From: Clostridiales bacterium | Lineage (GTDB): Bacteria; Bacillota_A; Clostridia; Saccharofermentanales; Saccharofermentanaceae | Reading direction: 5' to 3' | Assembly: GCA_017649745.1 (NCBI GenBank) | Contig: JAGCGE010000393.1 | Location: forward strand, 1 to 11,930 | DNA: 11,930 nucleotides | In this document: positions 1 through 6,321 of the stretch, in pieces | Numbering within the stretch: the first letter of the stretch is position 1 | How the letters are laid out: each line of letters starts with the position of its first letter | Translations under genes and position numbers: made by a program | Notes under the pieces: model-generated | Told to the model about the DNA's origin: nothing | Databases searched by the model: none | Seen by the model: only the letters and a program-made list of their open reading frames with translations

Positions 1-918
1 ACCGCCTTCAGTGAGTCTTGTGATTTGGTTCTGAGCAGTCTGTCCGCTAAGCTGCTGCGGAGGATTGACTTGCGGCGTGGGAACATTTTGACTACGAGGT
101 GAATGCAACGTTCTTCCACCGTTCTGACGTCCTCTAGCGAATGCGCCGCGAACTTGATCTCTCGTTAGATTTCGCTGCGAAGCACCCTGCTGGTTCCCGC
201 TGTTGTTCTGGTTCTGAACGTTTCTACGGAAAACGGTACGACCTTCGGCCTCTCGCTGACCTGCAAGATACGCAGCAGCCGCTTCCTGGTCGACTTTGTA
301 AAGAGCGTCGAACTCCTTAGCAATAGCGTTCCACTTCTTCTCGTTGGCTTCCATATCTTTGACTTTGTTGGCTTTGTACTGGCCAACAATTTCAGCACCG
401 ACTTTAGCAGCGCCAAGGACTTTCTGAGCAGAAGCTGCGATTTCTCCGATCTGGGCCATACGCCGCATTGCCAGCTCCATGGCTTCATCTTTGGAACGCT
501 CTTTATCACCTTTGAGGGCCCTCTTCTGCTCATCTCGCTCAATCGCGTACTGGAGCTCTTCATTCGTGAAAAGCTTTGCGTTCTTGCGGATGGCATCGAG
601 GTCACCCTTCTTCATCAGCTTCTGCTTCTTCTTCAGAATATCAGCCTGTCGCTCTTCTTCCTTCTTCTTGGCTTTGCGAGCTTTCTTTGCAGCTTTCTGG
701 AGTTTCTTGAGACGACGTTCTTTCTCCTTCTTGCGCTTGTACTCAGCTCTTGCGATCTTCTTATCGACACCGCCGAGAGGATACGGAGGACCATTACGAT
801 CACCCCAGCTCATACCTTCGACGCCGTGGTGTTCCAGAACATCGTCGTCTTCATCCTCGACAAAATATTCAGGGAACACAGAATGAACAAGCAGATCACG
901 GGTCATCAGATTTTTCAT
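1..918 (-). CDS. Tagged Lys-rich coiled-coil phage protein, C-terminus beyond window
   Basis: An open frame runs from an ATG at 918 through the left edge with no stop, so at least 306 residues are seen and the C-terminus is missing. After an acidic stretch (residues about 21-27) comes a subclass B tag at residues 29-48, with the core HHGVEGMSWGDRNGPPYPLG. Residues 53-100 are very Lys/Arg/Glu-rich and probably a charged coiled coil. A segment with LFTNEELQYAIERDEQ resembles a short helical motif common in tagged Firmicutes phage proteins. The rest is Ala/Gln-rich and then a disordered Gln/Asn/Arg/Pro-rich tail. It overlaps the holin gene by 23 bases. The start at 918 is chosen because GGTGA sits 6 bases upstream; ATG at 906 is an alternative with a poorer site. 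No enzymatic domain is visible. I infer a virion-associated protein of unknown role. Confidence 0.82.
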   Translation of the reverse strand, partial: MKNLMTRDLLVHSVFPEYFVEDEDDDVLEHHGVEGMSWGDRNGPPYPLGGVDKKIARAEYKRKKEKERRLKKLQKAAKKARKAKKKEEERQADILKKKQKLMKKGDLDAIRKNAKLFTNEELQYAIERDEQKRALKGDKERSKDEAMELAMRRMAQIGEIAASAQKVLGAAKVGAEIVGQYKANKVKDMEANEKKWNAIAKEFDALYKVDQEAAAAYLAGQREAEGRTVFRRNVQNQNNSGNQQGASQRNLTRDQVRGAFARGRQNGGRTLHSPRSQNVPTPQVNPPQQLSGQTAQNQITRLTEGG

Positions 919-1318
919 TCGTTTCACCATCCTCACCGATTTTGTTGATCTTGTCTTCGGCATTGCTCAGAACCTTCTTAATGAACTTAGGAATAGGTAC
1001 TCCAAGCTTGTCAAGGTTTTCAGCAATACTGACAAGCTCCATTAGCATAATGTAAAACGATACAAAACCGACACAATACTTCGGAAGTCCGAGGCCGAAG
1101 AAGAACAACTGTCCAATGCCAATAACAGTCAGCTCTCCGAATTTTCGAGCCAGGCCCTGTCTCATGATTGACGACTTGATCTCCCGTTTCGACCATGCAT
1201 TAACAAAGCCGGTAGCCACGTCGAGCACCATAAGTATCGTCGGCATCATCACTATCCAGAAGTTGTTGGCAAATTTTAAGTTGTTCATAATTTCTGTGAA
1301 TTCAGTCACATCACTCAC
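896..1318 (-). CDS. Phage holin (holin_4_1 / toxin-secretion holin type)
   Basis: This 140-residue protein forms holes in the host inner membrane at the end of infection, releasing a phage endolysin. Hydrophobic segments lie at about residues 20-40, 62-78 and 80-98. The first is followed by LDVATGFVNAW and a basic loop (SSIMRQGLARKFGEL), and the last by AENLDKLGVPIPKFI; this layout is typical of the Bacteriophage_holin_4_1 family. The tail is charged. The first codon given is GTG at 1318, but AAAGG lies almost against it; GTG at 1309 (codon 4) has better spacing and may be the real start. No endolysin is seen in the window, so it is probably downstream, past the left edge. Its position after structural genes and before another tagged protein is unusual enough to note. 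A strong potential RNA hairpin lies just upstream at 1334-1371. Confidence 0.88.
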   Translation of the reverse strand: MSDVTEFTEIMNNLKFANNFWIVMMPTILMVLDVATGFVNAWSKREIKSSIMRQGLARKFGELTVIGIGQLFFFGLGLPKYCVGFVSFYIMLMELVSIAENLDKLGVPIPKFIKKVLSNAEDKINKIGEDGETNEKSDDP

Positions 1319-1333
1319 CCTTTCTTTGTAGGA

Positions 1334-1371
1334 GGGCCCGGAGAAACCAAAATATCAGCTCCTCCGGACCC
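1334..1371 (-). promoter_or_regulatory. Strong RNA hairpin upstream of the holin gene
   Basis: On the minus-strand transcript, GGGUCCGGAG (1371-1362) can pair with CUCCGGGCCC (1343-1334) through ten pairs, one of them U-G, leaving an 18-base loop. It sits between the stop of the 1884-1381 gene and the holin start, the only GC-rich inverted repeat I found in an intergenic gap. No U-run follows on the minus transcript (the next bases are UCCUACAAAG), so it does not look like a standard intrinsic terminator. It could be an attenuator, an RNase processing site or a block to ribosome entry that lowers holin output. Read on the plus strand, the second arm is followed by GGTTAACTTTTA, a poor U-tract. 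Confidence 0.5.
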
Positions 1372-1380
1372 GGTTAACTT

Positions 1381-1884
1381 TTATCGAGGCTGTTTCTCGA
1401 TGTTTTCGATCATCTTGTGGATTTCTTCACGTTCGTAATCAGTTTTAGCGGAGTCCATGAGCTGTTCAAGCCTCTGGATCGCCTGGTCTTTTACGGAATG
1501 TGTAGAATATCCACCGTCATGTCTCGAATCATCGCCGTACGAGAAATGTCTGCCGTAGGATTCACCACTGTATCCGCTGTAGCCGCCATCGCCGCGTCCG
1601 CCTCTGCTTGTGTATCTGCCGCTTCCTGCGTCTCTTCCACGAGCATAACTTTCGCTGCCATATGAGATGCGCGGATAACGAGCGAATGAATACTCGTTGT
1701 CTCGGTTCATGTCTTCCCAAATTCCGCTGTTCATCTGGATGGTCTGAAGCTTATCGTAAAGTTCTGCTGCTTCTTTTGCGCACTTAAGGTCCTGAGGCTC
1801 CCACTTCTCCTTGTTGGAGTAGTATTCAAAGGTCTCTTCTGCACGCTTCTTCATGCAGTCGAGCATCTTGTTAAGTTCTGCCAT
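1381..1884 (-). CDS. Conserved phage protein with Gly/Tyr/Ser/Arg-rich centre
   Basis: This 167-residue protein has three parts: a helical N-terminus (1-55) with Cys at 10 and 35, a low-complexity centre (about 70-130) full of Gly, Tyr, Ser, Arg and Asp, and a helical C-terminus (131-165, LEQLMDSAKTDYEREEIHKM). I recognise the architecture from Firmicutes gut phages, where it often sits near the holin or late structural genes, but I know of no assigned function. The centre looks disordered and resembles RGG-like RNA-binding or phase-separating segments, which is only compositional evidence. AAAGGAGG lies 8 bases before the ATG at 1884. The gene is followed by the hairpin at 1371-1334 and the holin. 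Confidence 0.8.
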   Translation of the reverse strand: MAELNKMLDCMKKRAEETFEYYSNKEKWEPQDLKCAKEAAELYDKLQTIQMNSGIWEDMNRDNEYSFARYPRISYGSESYARGRDAGSGRYTSRGGRGDGGYSGYSGESYGRHFSYGDDSRHDGGYSTHSVKDQAIQRLEQLMDSAKTDYEREEIHKMIENIEKQPR

Positions 1885-1905
1885 TTTGATTTCCTCCTTT
1901 CACAA

Positions 1906-2382
1906 TTAATACGTAACGGCAAGGTCCGGACGCGAGAAGATAATGTTCGCGTTCTGTACCAGGATCGGAATATCACTGGTATTGCGAATCGCAACACTCT
2001 GGCAGCATCCGTTCCAAATGTTAACGTTAATTGCTCTGCTTACATTGAAGAATTCCTCAACGGCAGCCGGAGTAACAATCATCTGACTAGCGGGAAGCGT
2101 CGAACCGTCGATTGTAATCGCAACCGAAATTGGTCCAACGGTCTCACCTGTGGGGATCGCGATGTTCGCACCGAAGTCAGCAAGGTACTCTGCAGATCTG
2201 GAATTTCCGCATCCGCAGCCGCAATTACAACCACGGTTCGGGGTCCATCCTGAAAGCAGGAAGTTGCCGGTACCTTCTCTGTGACGAACAAGACCTCTGC
2301 GGCAAGGATCGGGAGACTCCGTAAAGATAACGGTTTCGCCAGGCGGTACTGTTTGGAGTGCATTGGCACTGTATTCAGCCAT
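1906..2382 (-). CDS. Beta-rich decoration-like phage protein with Cys cluster
   Basis: This 158-residue protein belongs to a type I recognise in gut phages. It opens with an LQTVPPGETVIFTESP segment, has a conserved RHREGTGNFLLSG stretch, and ends with a hydrophobic alternating pattern (AIPTGETVGPISVAITIDG, MIVTPAAVEEFFNV, CCQSVAIRN, VQNANIIF) that suggests a jelly-roll or C1q/TNF-like beta sandwich. Such folds in phages are usually surface, fibre or decoration proteins. A cluster of four Cys within seven residues (52-58, CNCGCGC) interrupts the N-terminal region, with a Cys pair at 126-127. GAGGAGG precedes the ATG at 2382, and the gap to the preceding gene is 16 bases. The structural role is inference from fold and neighbours; no enzymatic motif is seen. 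Confidence 0.8.
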   Translation of the reverse strand: MAEYSANALQTVPPGETVIFTESPDPCRRGLVRHREGTGNFLLSGWTPNRGCNCGCGCGNSRSAEYLADFGANIAIPTGETVGPISVAITIDGSTLPASQMIVTPAAVEEFFNVSRAINVNIWNGCCQSVAIRNTSDIPILVQNANIIFSRPDLAVTY

Positions 2383-2398
2383 GATGCCACCTCCTCAA

Positions 2399-3271
2399 TC
2401 AGCGACCGCAGCCGCAACCGTTGTAGTAATTCTGGTTAGTGCAGCAGTTCGGGTTCTGGACAACATACGCAGGGATCGGAGCCGGATTGAGATACTGCTC
2501 GAGAGCGGTTGTCTGTGCCTGGTTGTCAAGAAGCAGTCTCTGAGTCTGAGCAACCTGAGAAGCATCAAATCTTGCCTGGGAAAGCTGATTCTGGAGATCA
2601 GCAATCTTGTCATTCTTCGCATCAAGTTCAAGCTGGCAGATTTTATCCATAACGCCCTGAACCGCCGCGTTAGTCGTATTGATAAGCGCCTGAGTATTCG
2701 CGGTCTGGTTCTGGAGAATATCACGGATACCATCGGAGACCACGGCACGGTCCGCACAATTCTCAGCAAGGACCGTTGAAGTGAGGTTCGCAGTTGCGAG
2801 TCTGTTGTCACAGCAGCACTGTGCGAGCTGGGACTGAAGGCTGAACGCCTGCTGCATGTTGGCCATCTGGCGAGCGTTGTTTGCAGCTTCCGCAGCGTTA
2901 AAACCACTGTTAATCGTAGCGTTAACACCGGCAAAGCCTCCGCAAAGAGCCTGGTTTACACCAGCGAAACCGGAAGTAACTGCTCCAGAAATATCACCGA
3001 GACCGGTCATGACGGCCTGCTGATCGAATCCTCTCTGGACGTCGTTGTTCGTGGTGTTATTCATGATGTACGGCATGGCACCGTTACCACCACCGCCGTT
3101 GCCCCAGCCGAAGCCGAAGCCGTTGCCGTTAGCCGCGAACAGGAACAGTACAAGAAGCCACCAGGCACCGTTACCGCCCCATCCGAAGCCATCTCCACCG
3201 CCATTACCGTAACCGCCACCCATCATGGGTGCTACAGGCATGACCATGTCGTTTCCAACACTGTAAGACAT
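2399..3271 (-). CDS. Gly/Trp/Asn-rich phage structural-type protein with one membrane segment
   Basis: This 290-residue protein starts with a Gly-rich low-complexity region (18-64, repeated GFGWG and NGGG) broken by one strongly hydrophobic stretch (AWWLLVLFLFAA, 36-47) that could span a membrane. Then comes NNTTNNDVQRGFDQQAV and a Ala/Asn/Gln-rich helical region with two GFAGVN units (101-106, 112-117), a Cys triplet (152-154), a predicted coiled coil (about 205-260), and a Cys-rich end (CC at 276-277, CGCG at 286-289). I recognise the family from Clostridia phages and prophages; its function is unassigned as far as I know. The length and coiled coil fit a fibre, tape-like or membrane-attached virion protein, and the hydrophobic segment could contact the host membrane. 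AAAGGAGG lies 8 bases before the ATG. Confidence 0.82.
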   Translation of the reverse strand: MSYSVGNDMVMPVAPMMGGGYGNGGGDGFGWGGNGAWWLLVLFLFAANGNGFGFGWGNGGGGNGAMPYIMNNTTNNDVQRGFDQQAVMTGLGDISGAVTSGFAGVNQALCGGFAGVNATINSGFNAAEAANNARQMANMQQAFSLQSQLAQCCCDNRLATANLTSTVLAENCADRAVVSDGIRDILQNQTANTQALINTTNAAVQGVMDKICQLELDAKNDKIADLQNQLSQARFDASQVAQTQRLLLDNQAQTTALEQYLNPAPIPAYVVQNPNCCTNQNYYNGCGCGR

Positions 3272-3345
3272 AATTAGTCCTCCTTTAAATAGTAAGATGT
3301 AGTAGTGTGATTATTATTCCAAAGCCTGCAGGACTTTTTGGAAAC
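3272..3345. other. Longest clear gap between two genes, no strong signal
   Basis: These 74 bases separate the 3831-3346 gene from the GW-rich gene. They hold the ribosome binding site of the latter (AAAGGAGG just before 3271). A weak inverted repeat on the minus strand (TCCAAA ... TTTGGA around a CCTGCAGG palindrome, about 3317-3341) is present but no U-tract follows. I cannot find a convincing -35/-10 pair, although a promoter here would make sense since this is one of the few places with room for one. Confidence 0.4.
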
Positions 3346-3831
3346 TTAGAAGTATTTATCGATGAGTGTCTTAAAACTTGTCTTATTACTGCTCTTTTTT
3401 ATTGCGCTGAAAACCTTCTTTACGTCATTTCCGAAATCAGATTTTCCGACAAGCCGAAACGGCACGCCAAATATCTTATGGTTCACAAGTTTTTTCACTG
3501 CGCTAGGTACTTTTTTTATCACTTTAACCGGTGTCGACAATACATTCCACATACGGATAAAGCCTCGTTTTGCATACTGATTAAACGAGGCATCGCCTTC
3601 GCCGTTTGGTATGTATTCAAGCGTTCCGGACGTAATAACACCCGGTGAATTAACACCGATTGGTCTCTCGGGTTCTGGCGGCAGTGTTGCGTTTCTCCGT
3701 TTTTGCCGATTGATAACCCACTTCAGTTTATTCTTGCTGTAGTAATCTGCATTGTAATCCTGTTCAAGTTGCTTGCGTTCTGGAGTTTTACCCCATGAAT
3801 GCATGAGGTAGTCTTTGCAAATATCATTCAC
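3346..3831 (-). CDS. Tag-leader remnant protein, paralogue of the 6082-5300 product
   Basis: This 161-residue protein starts with GTG at 3831, placed 9 bases after AGGAGGTGG. The first eleven residues MNDICKDYLMH match the leader of the tagged toxin-like protein upstream, but the expected G-M-K-W-G-V-R core is missing: only SWGKT follows. Residues 22-38 (LEQDYNADYYSKNKLKW) resemble the YNAEYYAAHKDYW stretch of the 6082-5300 product, so the two appear to be divergent paralogues. The middle is Pro-rich and the C-terminus is basic and helical (VPSAVKKLVNHKIFGV, VKKVFSAIKKSS). No catalytic motif is seen. It could be a structural or DNA-contacting virion protein whose leader is still used for targeting, or a decayed member of the tagged set. 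Confidence 0.75.
   Translation of the reverse strand: MNDICKDYLMHSWGKTPERKQLEQDYNADYYSKNKLKWVINRQKRRNATLPPEPERPIGVNSPGVITSGTLEYIPNGEGDASFNQYAKRGFIRMWNVLSTPVKVIKKVPSAVKKLVNHKIFGVPFRLVGKSDFGNDVKKVFSAIKKSSNKTSFKTLIDKYF
3799..3822 (-). repeat. Leader repeat B, copy 1
   Basis: These 24 bases, encoding part of the CKDYLMH leader, are identical to 5248-5271 in the toxin-like gene. They match 6052-6081 less well. Identity includes synonymous positions. Confidence 0.85.
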
Positions 3832-3854
3832 TTTTTGGGGCCACCTCCTGAGAG

Positions 3855-4118
3855 CTATACATCACGTAACCCGTCACGAATATAAAGGATGTGCCGTTCT
3901 GCCCGTCGAGCAAAACCCGGATCGTCCGTTCTTCGATACGGGGTTATCTTTTTTGTCTTTTTATTGTAACGATACTCCTGATCGTCCATTCGAGCACCCT
4001 TTCCAAGATTGCTCTTCGTCAGGTATACCAAGAGGTCATTTCCGCCGTCAGCTATCGACCCGATTATGAAATCTGGAGCATACTTTTTGAATTCTGCGGC
4101 AATTTCTCTAGAGTCCAT
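3855..4118 (-). CDS. Small companion protein of the papain-fold toxin-like gene
   Basis: This 87-residue acidic-basic protein starts at the ATG at 4118, 6 bases after AGGAGG, whose first bases overlap the stop of the toxin-like gene; an in-frame ATG at 4142 lies inside that gene and has no site. Its N-terminus (REIAAEFKKYAPDFIIGS) is helical, then a short beta-like stretch (DLLVYLT), then YRYNKKTKKITPYRRTDD, then a basic C-terminal helix. I do not recognise a named domain. Small proteins encoded just after a toxin-like gene are often immunity proteins, and the compact alpha/beta size would fit, but phages also carry many small proteins of this style next to tagged genes that have no such role. 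The immunity idea is therefore inference only. Confidence 0.72.
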   Translation of the reverse strand: MDSREIAAEFKKYAPDFIIGSIADGGNDLLVYLTKSNLGKGARMDDQEYRYNKKTKKITPYRRTDDPGFARRAERHILYIRDGLRDV

Positions 4119-4128
4119 ATAACTCCTC

Positions 4129-5280
4129 CTATGTAATTCCAAATCGTTCTTTCAGTAATGCTCTTGCATCAGCGGCACGCCAAGCTTCTCGCTGTGTTTG
4201 TTCAATCGTCGGATTCGACGAGGTAATCCATGGGCGTTCTGGTGCTGGCGTATAGTATGATTGTGATTTTGCAATTTCTTCGCGGTGCCTTGAATCGAAA
4301 TTCGGATTTGCAAATCTGAAGTTACCAGCATAATATGAATTCCCAGTCTTCGTGTCGACAATCTTCTTGCGGCTTTCATCCGCAAAATTTGCACGGATTA
4401 CACCGTCTTCTGCTAAATGCTTCCAGTTCGGTGTTGCGCCGTCAAGACGGGTCACTCTTGTAAATTGCGACATGTCAGCCTGTTCCGCACGAAGAAACTC
4501 CGAAAGTGATCCGTATCTCTTTGCGATCTGCCCGTCGTATATTACGGGCCTTAGCTGACCATCTTGGCTTTTTTCCATTTGGAAATAAACCGCATGGCCG
4601 CCGCCATTTTTGTGACGGATTCCGATCGTGCCTTTTCCCTGGTTTCCGAATGACTGAAGTTGCTTATAGAGAGCTTGTGCTCCTTTGGCCTTATACGTTC
4701 TCGCTCCGTCAAACCAATACTCGTCCGCTGTGTTTAAGCATCCAGACGCTGCACGTCCTGCTTGCACGTCGTATCCAAGACCACGAAGGAATAACGACGC
4801 AGAGCACATAGCACAGTTATTACTTAAGCCTGCGTCGAGGGCGCCGTCCGCGTCCGATCCTGGTCCAACGTATCTTCGCTGAATGTTAACGTCTAGTAAA
4901 TCTTCTGATGTTACACGATGCCCCGGACGATCAAGGGTTCTCCATGCACGTTCGTCATCTCCGCCGCGAGCAATAACCGATGCTAGATTCGTGTCGCCTA
5001 ACCCCCGAAAGGTTCTGATAAAGCTTTGCCCATCTCTTTTAAATTCTCGCTGTACACCATCGAAATTCTCAACTTGCTGGTATCGTCGATGACTTTGATC
5101 GCCAAGATGGGTTATTCCCTCTTTCTTTTTCTTGTATTGTTTAAGCTCTCGGTCCTGTTTACCTTTTACGATCCTGGCATGTGTTTTTTGATCAAGGGGG
5201 TATGGCGGACCGTTCCTAACGCCCCATCGTTGTTTACGGATACCATGATGCATGAGGTAGTCTTTGCAAATGCCATTCAT
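4129..5280 (-). CDS. Tagged papain-fold toxin-like (Tox-PL type) protein
   Basis: This 383-residue protein has a subclass B tag (residues 1-30: leader MNGICKDYLMHHG, then RKQRWGVRNGPPYPLD), a charged Lys/Arg/Gln linker (about 31-90), and a catalytic-looking region from about 145 to 265. That region has the order of a papain-fold toxin 1 (Tox-PL, glutamine deamidase) domain: NNCAMCSASLFLRG with candidate nucleophile Cys156, GTIGIRHKNGGGHAVYF with candidate His229, and RPVIYDGQ with candidate Asp249 plus Gln251. Known Tox-PL domains occur in polymorphic toxins and in bacterial effectors such as deamidases of host proteins. The C-terminal 110 residues are Asn/Ser/Arg-rich with no motif I know. 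ATG at 5280 follows AGGAGGTG by 10 bases. I infer a virion-carried or late-expressed effector; the target is unknown. Confidence 0.82.
   Translation of the reverse strand: MNGICKDYLMHHGIRKQRWGVRNGPPYPLDQKTHARIVKGKQDRELKQYKKKKEGITHLGDQSHRRYQQVENFDGVQREFKRDGQSFIRTFRGLGDTNLASVIARGGDDERAWRTLDRPGHRVTSEDLLDVNIQRRYVGPGSDADGALDAGLSNNCAMCSASLFLRGLGYDVQAGRAASGCLNTADEYWFDGARTYKAKGAQALYKQLQSFGNQGKGTIGIRHKNGGGHAVYFQMEKSQDGQLRPVIYDGQIAKRYGSLSEFLRAEQADMSQFTRVTRLDGATPNWKHLAEDGVIRANFADESRKKIVDTKTGNSYYAGNFRFANPNFDSRHREEIAKSQSYYTPAPERPWITSSNPTIEQTQREAWRAADARALLKERFGIT
5248..5271 (-). repeat. Leader repeat B, copy 2
   Basis: Identical over 24 bases to 3799-3822. It encodes the CKDYLMH leader at the start of the toxin-like protein. 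Downstream of it, this gene keeps the RWGVRNGPPYPL tag core while copy 1 does not. Confidence 0.85.
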
Positions 5281-5299
5281 CTGCGGGGCTCACCTCCTA

Positions 5300-6082
5300 T
5301 TATTTGAACAGGTTCTGAAGCCACTGCTTTGCTCGCTCAAAGAACCCGGACTTCTTAACCTGAGAAACTTTTGTCGTTTTGGCTTTAGTAGCGATCTCTG
5401 AATTCCATGCGTTCTTCTTCAGTTTTGCTTGATGACGAGATTGCTCAGTTACCTTCATTTCGCTATTGACCTTGCCTCTTCCAGCAGAAGCCGCTGCCTC
5501 AGCCTGGGCTTTCGCGACCTGCCCCTTGGCCCACGCGTTTCTCATGTTGAGAATGTCGTTTTCGGTGTCGCGGTCTTTCTCGGCTTCTTTTAAGAGGTTT
5601 TCGTAATACGATTTCATCATTGGGTCTTTGGCTTTGTTCTTGGCTCGTTTGATGTTATCGATGACTGGTGCCCAGGTGTCGGGGTCCTGCGCGTTCCATC
5701 CAAGCTGGTTGAGGTCCATTTTATCGATCGTTGGGCCGTCTGCTTTCCCCAGATCCTTAAGATTATTCCAGCCGCCTTTTCCGCTTTTGATGTAATTCCG
5801 AACCGAGGCGTTAGCATACTCTTTATCTGGGTCGAATCGGCCATACTTTTTGCCGTAGTTCTTAGCCTTATTATTGTAATACTGTTTCCAGTAATCCTTA
5901 TGGGCCGCATAGTACTCGGCGTTATACTTCTTTTTCCACGCAGGATCTGATGTCGGAGCTTTGCTCGTTGTTGGTCCTACATTTTTTCGAGCTGCTTCTT
6001 TTTCGCCTTTCTGCCTCTGAAGATCCGCGGTGCTCTGATGAACATCTCTGTGCATGAGATAGTCCATGCAAATATCATTCAT
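5300..6082 (-). CDS. Tag-leader remnant protein with Tyr/Lys-rich body
   Basis: This 260-residue protein begins MNDICMDYLMH, the leader of the tagged proteins, but the following W-G-V-R core is lost (RDVHQSTADL follows). Residues 46-82 are rich in Tyr, Lys and Trp (KKYNAEYYAAHKDYWKQYY), then a GGWNNLKDLGKADG segment, then a long charged helical stretch (about 140-225), and a basic amphipathic C-terminal helix (FFERAKQWLQNLF, 247-259). It is a probable paralogue of the 3831-3346 product, sharing leader and the YNAEYY motif. AGGAGG lies 8 bases before the ATG at 6082. No enzymatic motif is seen. A structural, scaffold-like or membrane-binding role is possible; the terminal amphipathic helix could touch membrane or another virion protein. 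Confidence 0.8.
   Translation of the reverse strand: MNDICMDYLMHRDVHQSTADLQRQKGEKEAARKNVGPTTSKAPTSDPAWKKKYNAEYYAAHKDYWKQYYNNKAKNYGKKYGRFDPDKEYANASVRNYIKSGKGGWNNLKDLGKADGPTIDKMDLNQLGWNAQDPDTWAPVIDNIKRAKNKAKDPMMKSYYENLLKEAEKDRDTENDILNMRNAWAKGQVAKAQAEAAASAGRGKVNSEMKVTEQSRHQAKLKKNAWNSEIATKAKTTKVSQVKKSGFFERAKQWLQNLFK
6052..6081 (-). repeat. Leader repeat B, copy 3 (diverged)
   Basis: Matches 27 of 30 bases with 3801-3830, covering the first ten codons of this gene (MNDICMDYLM). The differences change Lys to Met at codon 6 and one silent base. Confidence 0.75.
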
Positions 6083-6099
6083 GGCTTCCGCCTCCTTTC

Positions 6100-6321
6100 T
6101 CAGTAATTCATGCCGGTCATCATGTTAGCCCATTGACGGCATTGCTCGAAGTCGGCTTGGCTCATTTCGCCAGAAGCTAACATCTGTTGCACCTGCTGTT
6201 GACCGTTTATCATCTGAGGCCCTGCCTGTAACTGCTGAGCGAACTGACTAAACTGCTGTTGGAATTGTTGCATCCGTTGCTGGTTAGCCATGATCTGCTG
6301 CATTACCATCGGATCGATCAT
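6100..6321 (-). CDS. Small Gln/Met-rich phage protein
   Basis: This protein is 73 residues from the ATG at 6321, or 89 from an in-frame ATG at 6369. The shorter form is preferred since it begins MIDPMVMQQIMANQQ, matching the usual beginning of this small family in gut phages, and has GAGGCGG upstream; the longer form has AGGGA 7 bases upstream, so the choice is uncertain. It is mostly Gln/Met-rich helix, followed by VQQMLASGEMSQADFEQCRQ and the family's typical end MTGMNY. The function is unknown to me; small size and position among late genes suggest a scaffold or tail-assembly helper. It overlaps the end of the upstream gene by 38 bases, in another frame, consistent with translational coupling. 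Confidence 0.78.
   Translation of the reverse strand: MIDPMVMQQIMANQQRMQQFQQQFSQFAQQLQAGPQMINGQQQVQQMLASGEMSQADFEQCRQWANMMTGMNY

Noticed and set aside
165..605. Minus-strand open frame of 146 codons within the left gene
   Set aside because: It is another frame of the long open tagged gene, Ser/Arg/Lys/Thr-biased, with no site of its own.
479..886. Long plus-strand open frame opposite the left tagged gene
   Set aside because: It is the antisense of a clearly coding minus-strand gene rich in Lys/Glu codons, has Ser/Phe/Arg-rich composition typical of such shadows and no ribosome binding site.
3317..3341. Hairpin around CCTGCAGG between the 3831 and 3271 genes as a terminator
   Set aside because: The arms (TCCAAA/TTTGGA) are weak and AT-rich and no U-run follows, so it is not supported as a terminator.
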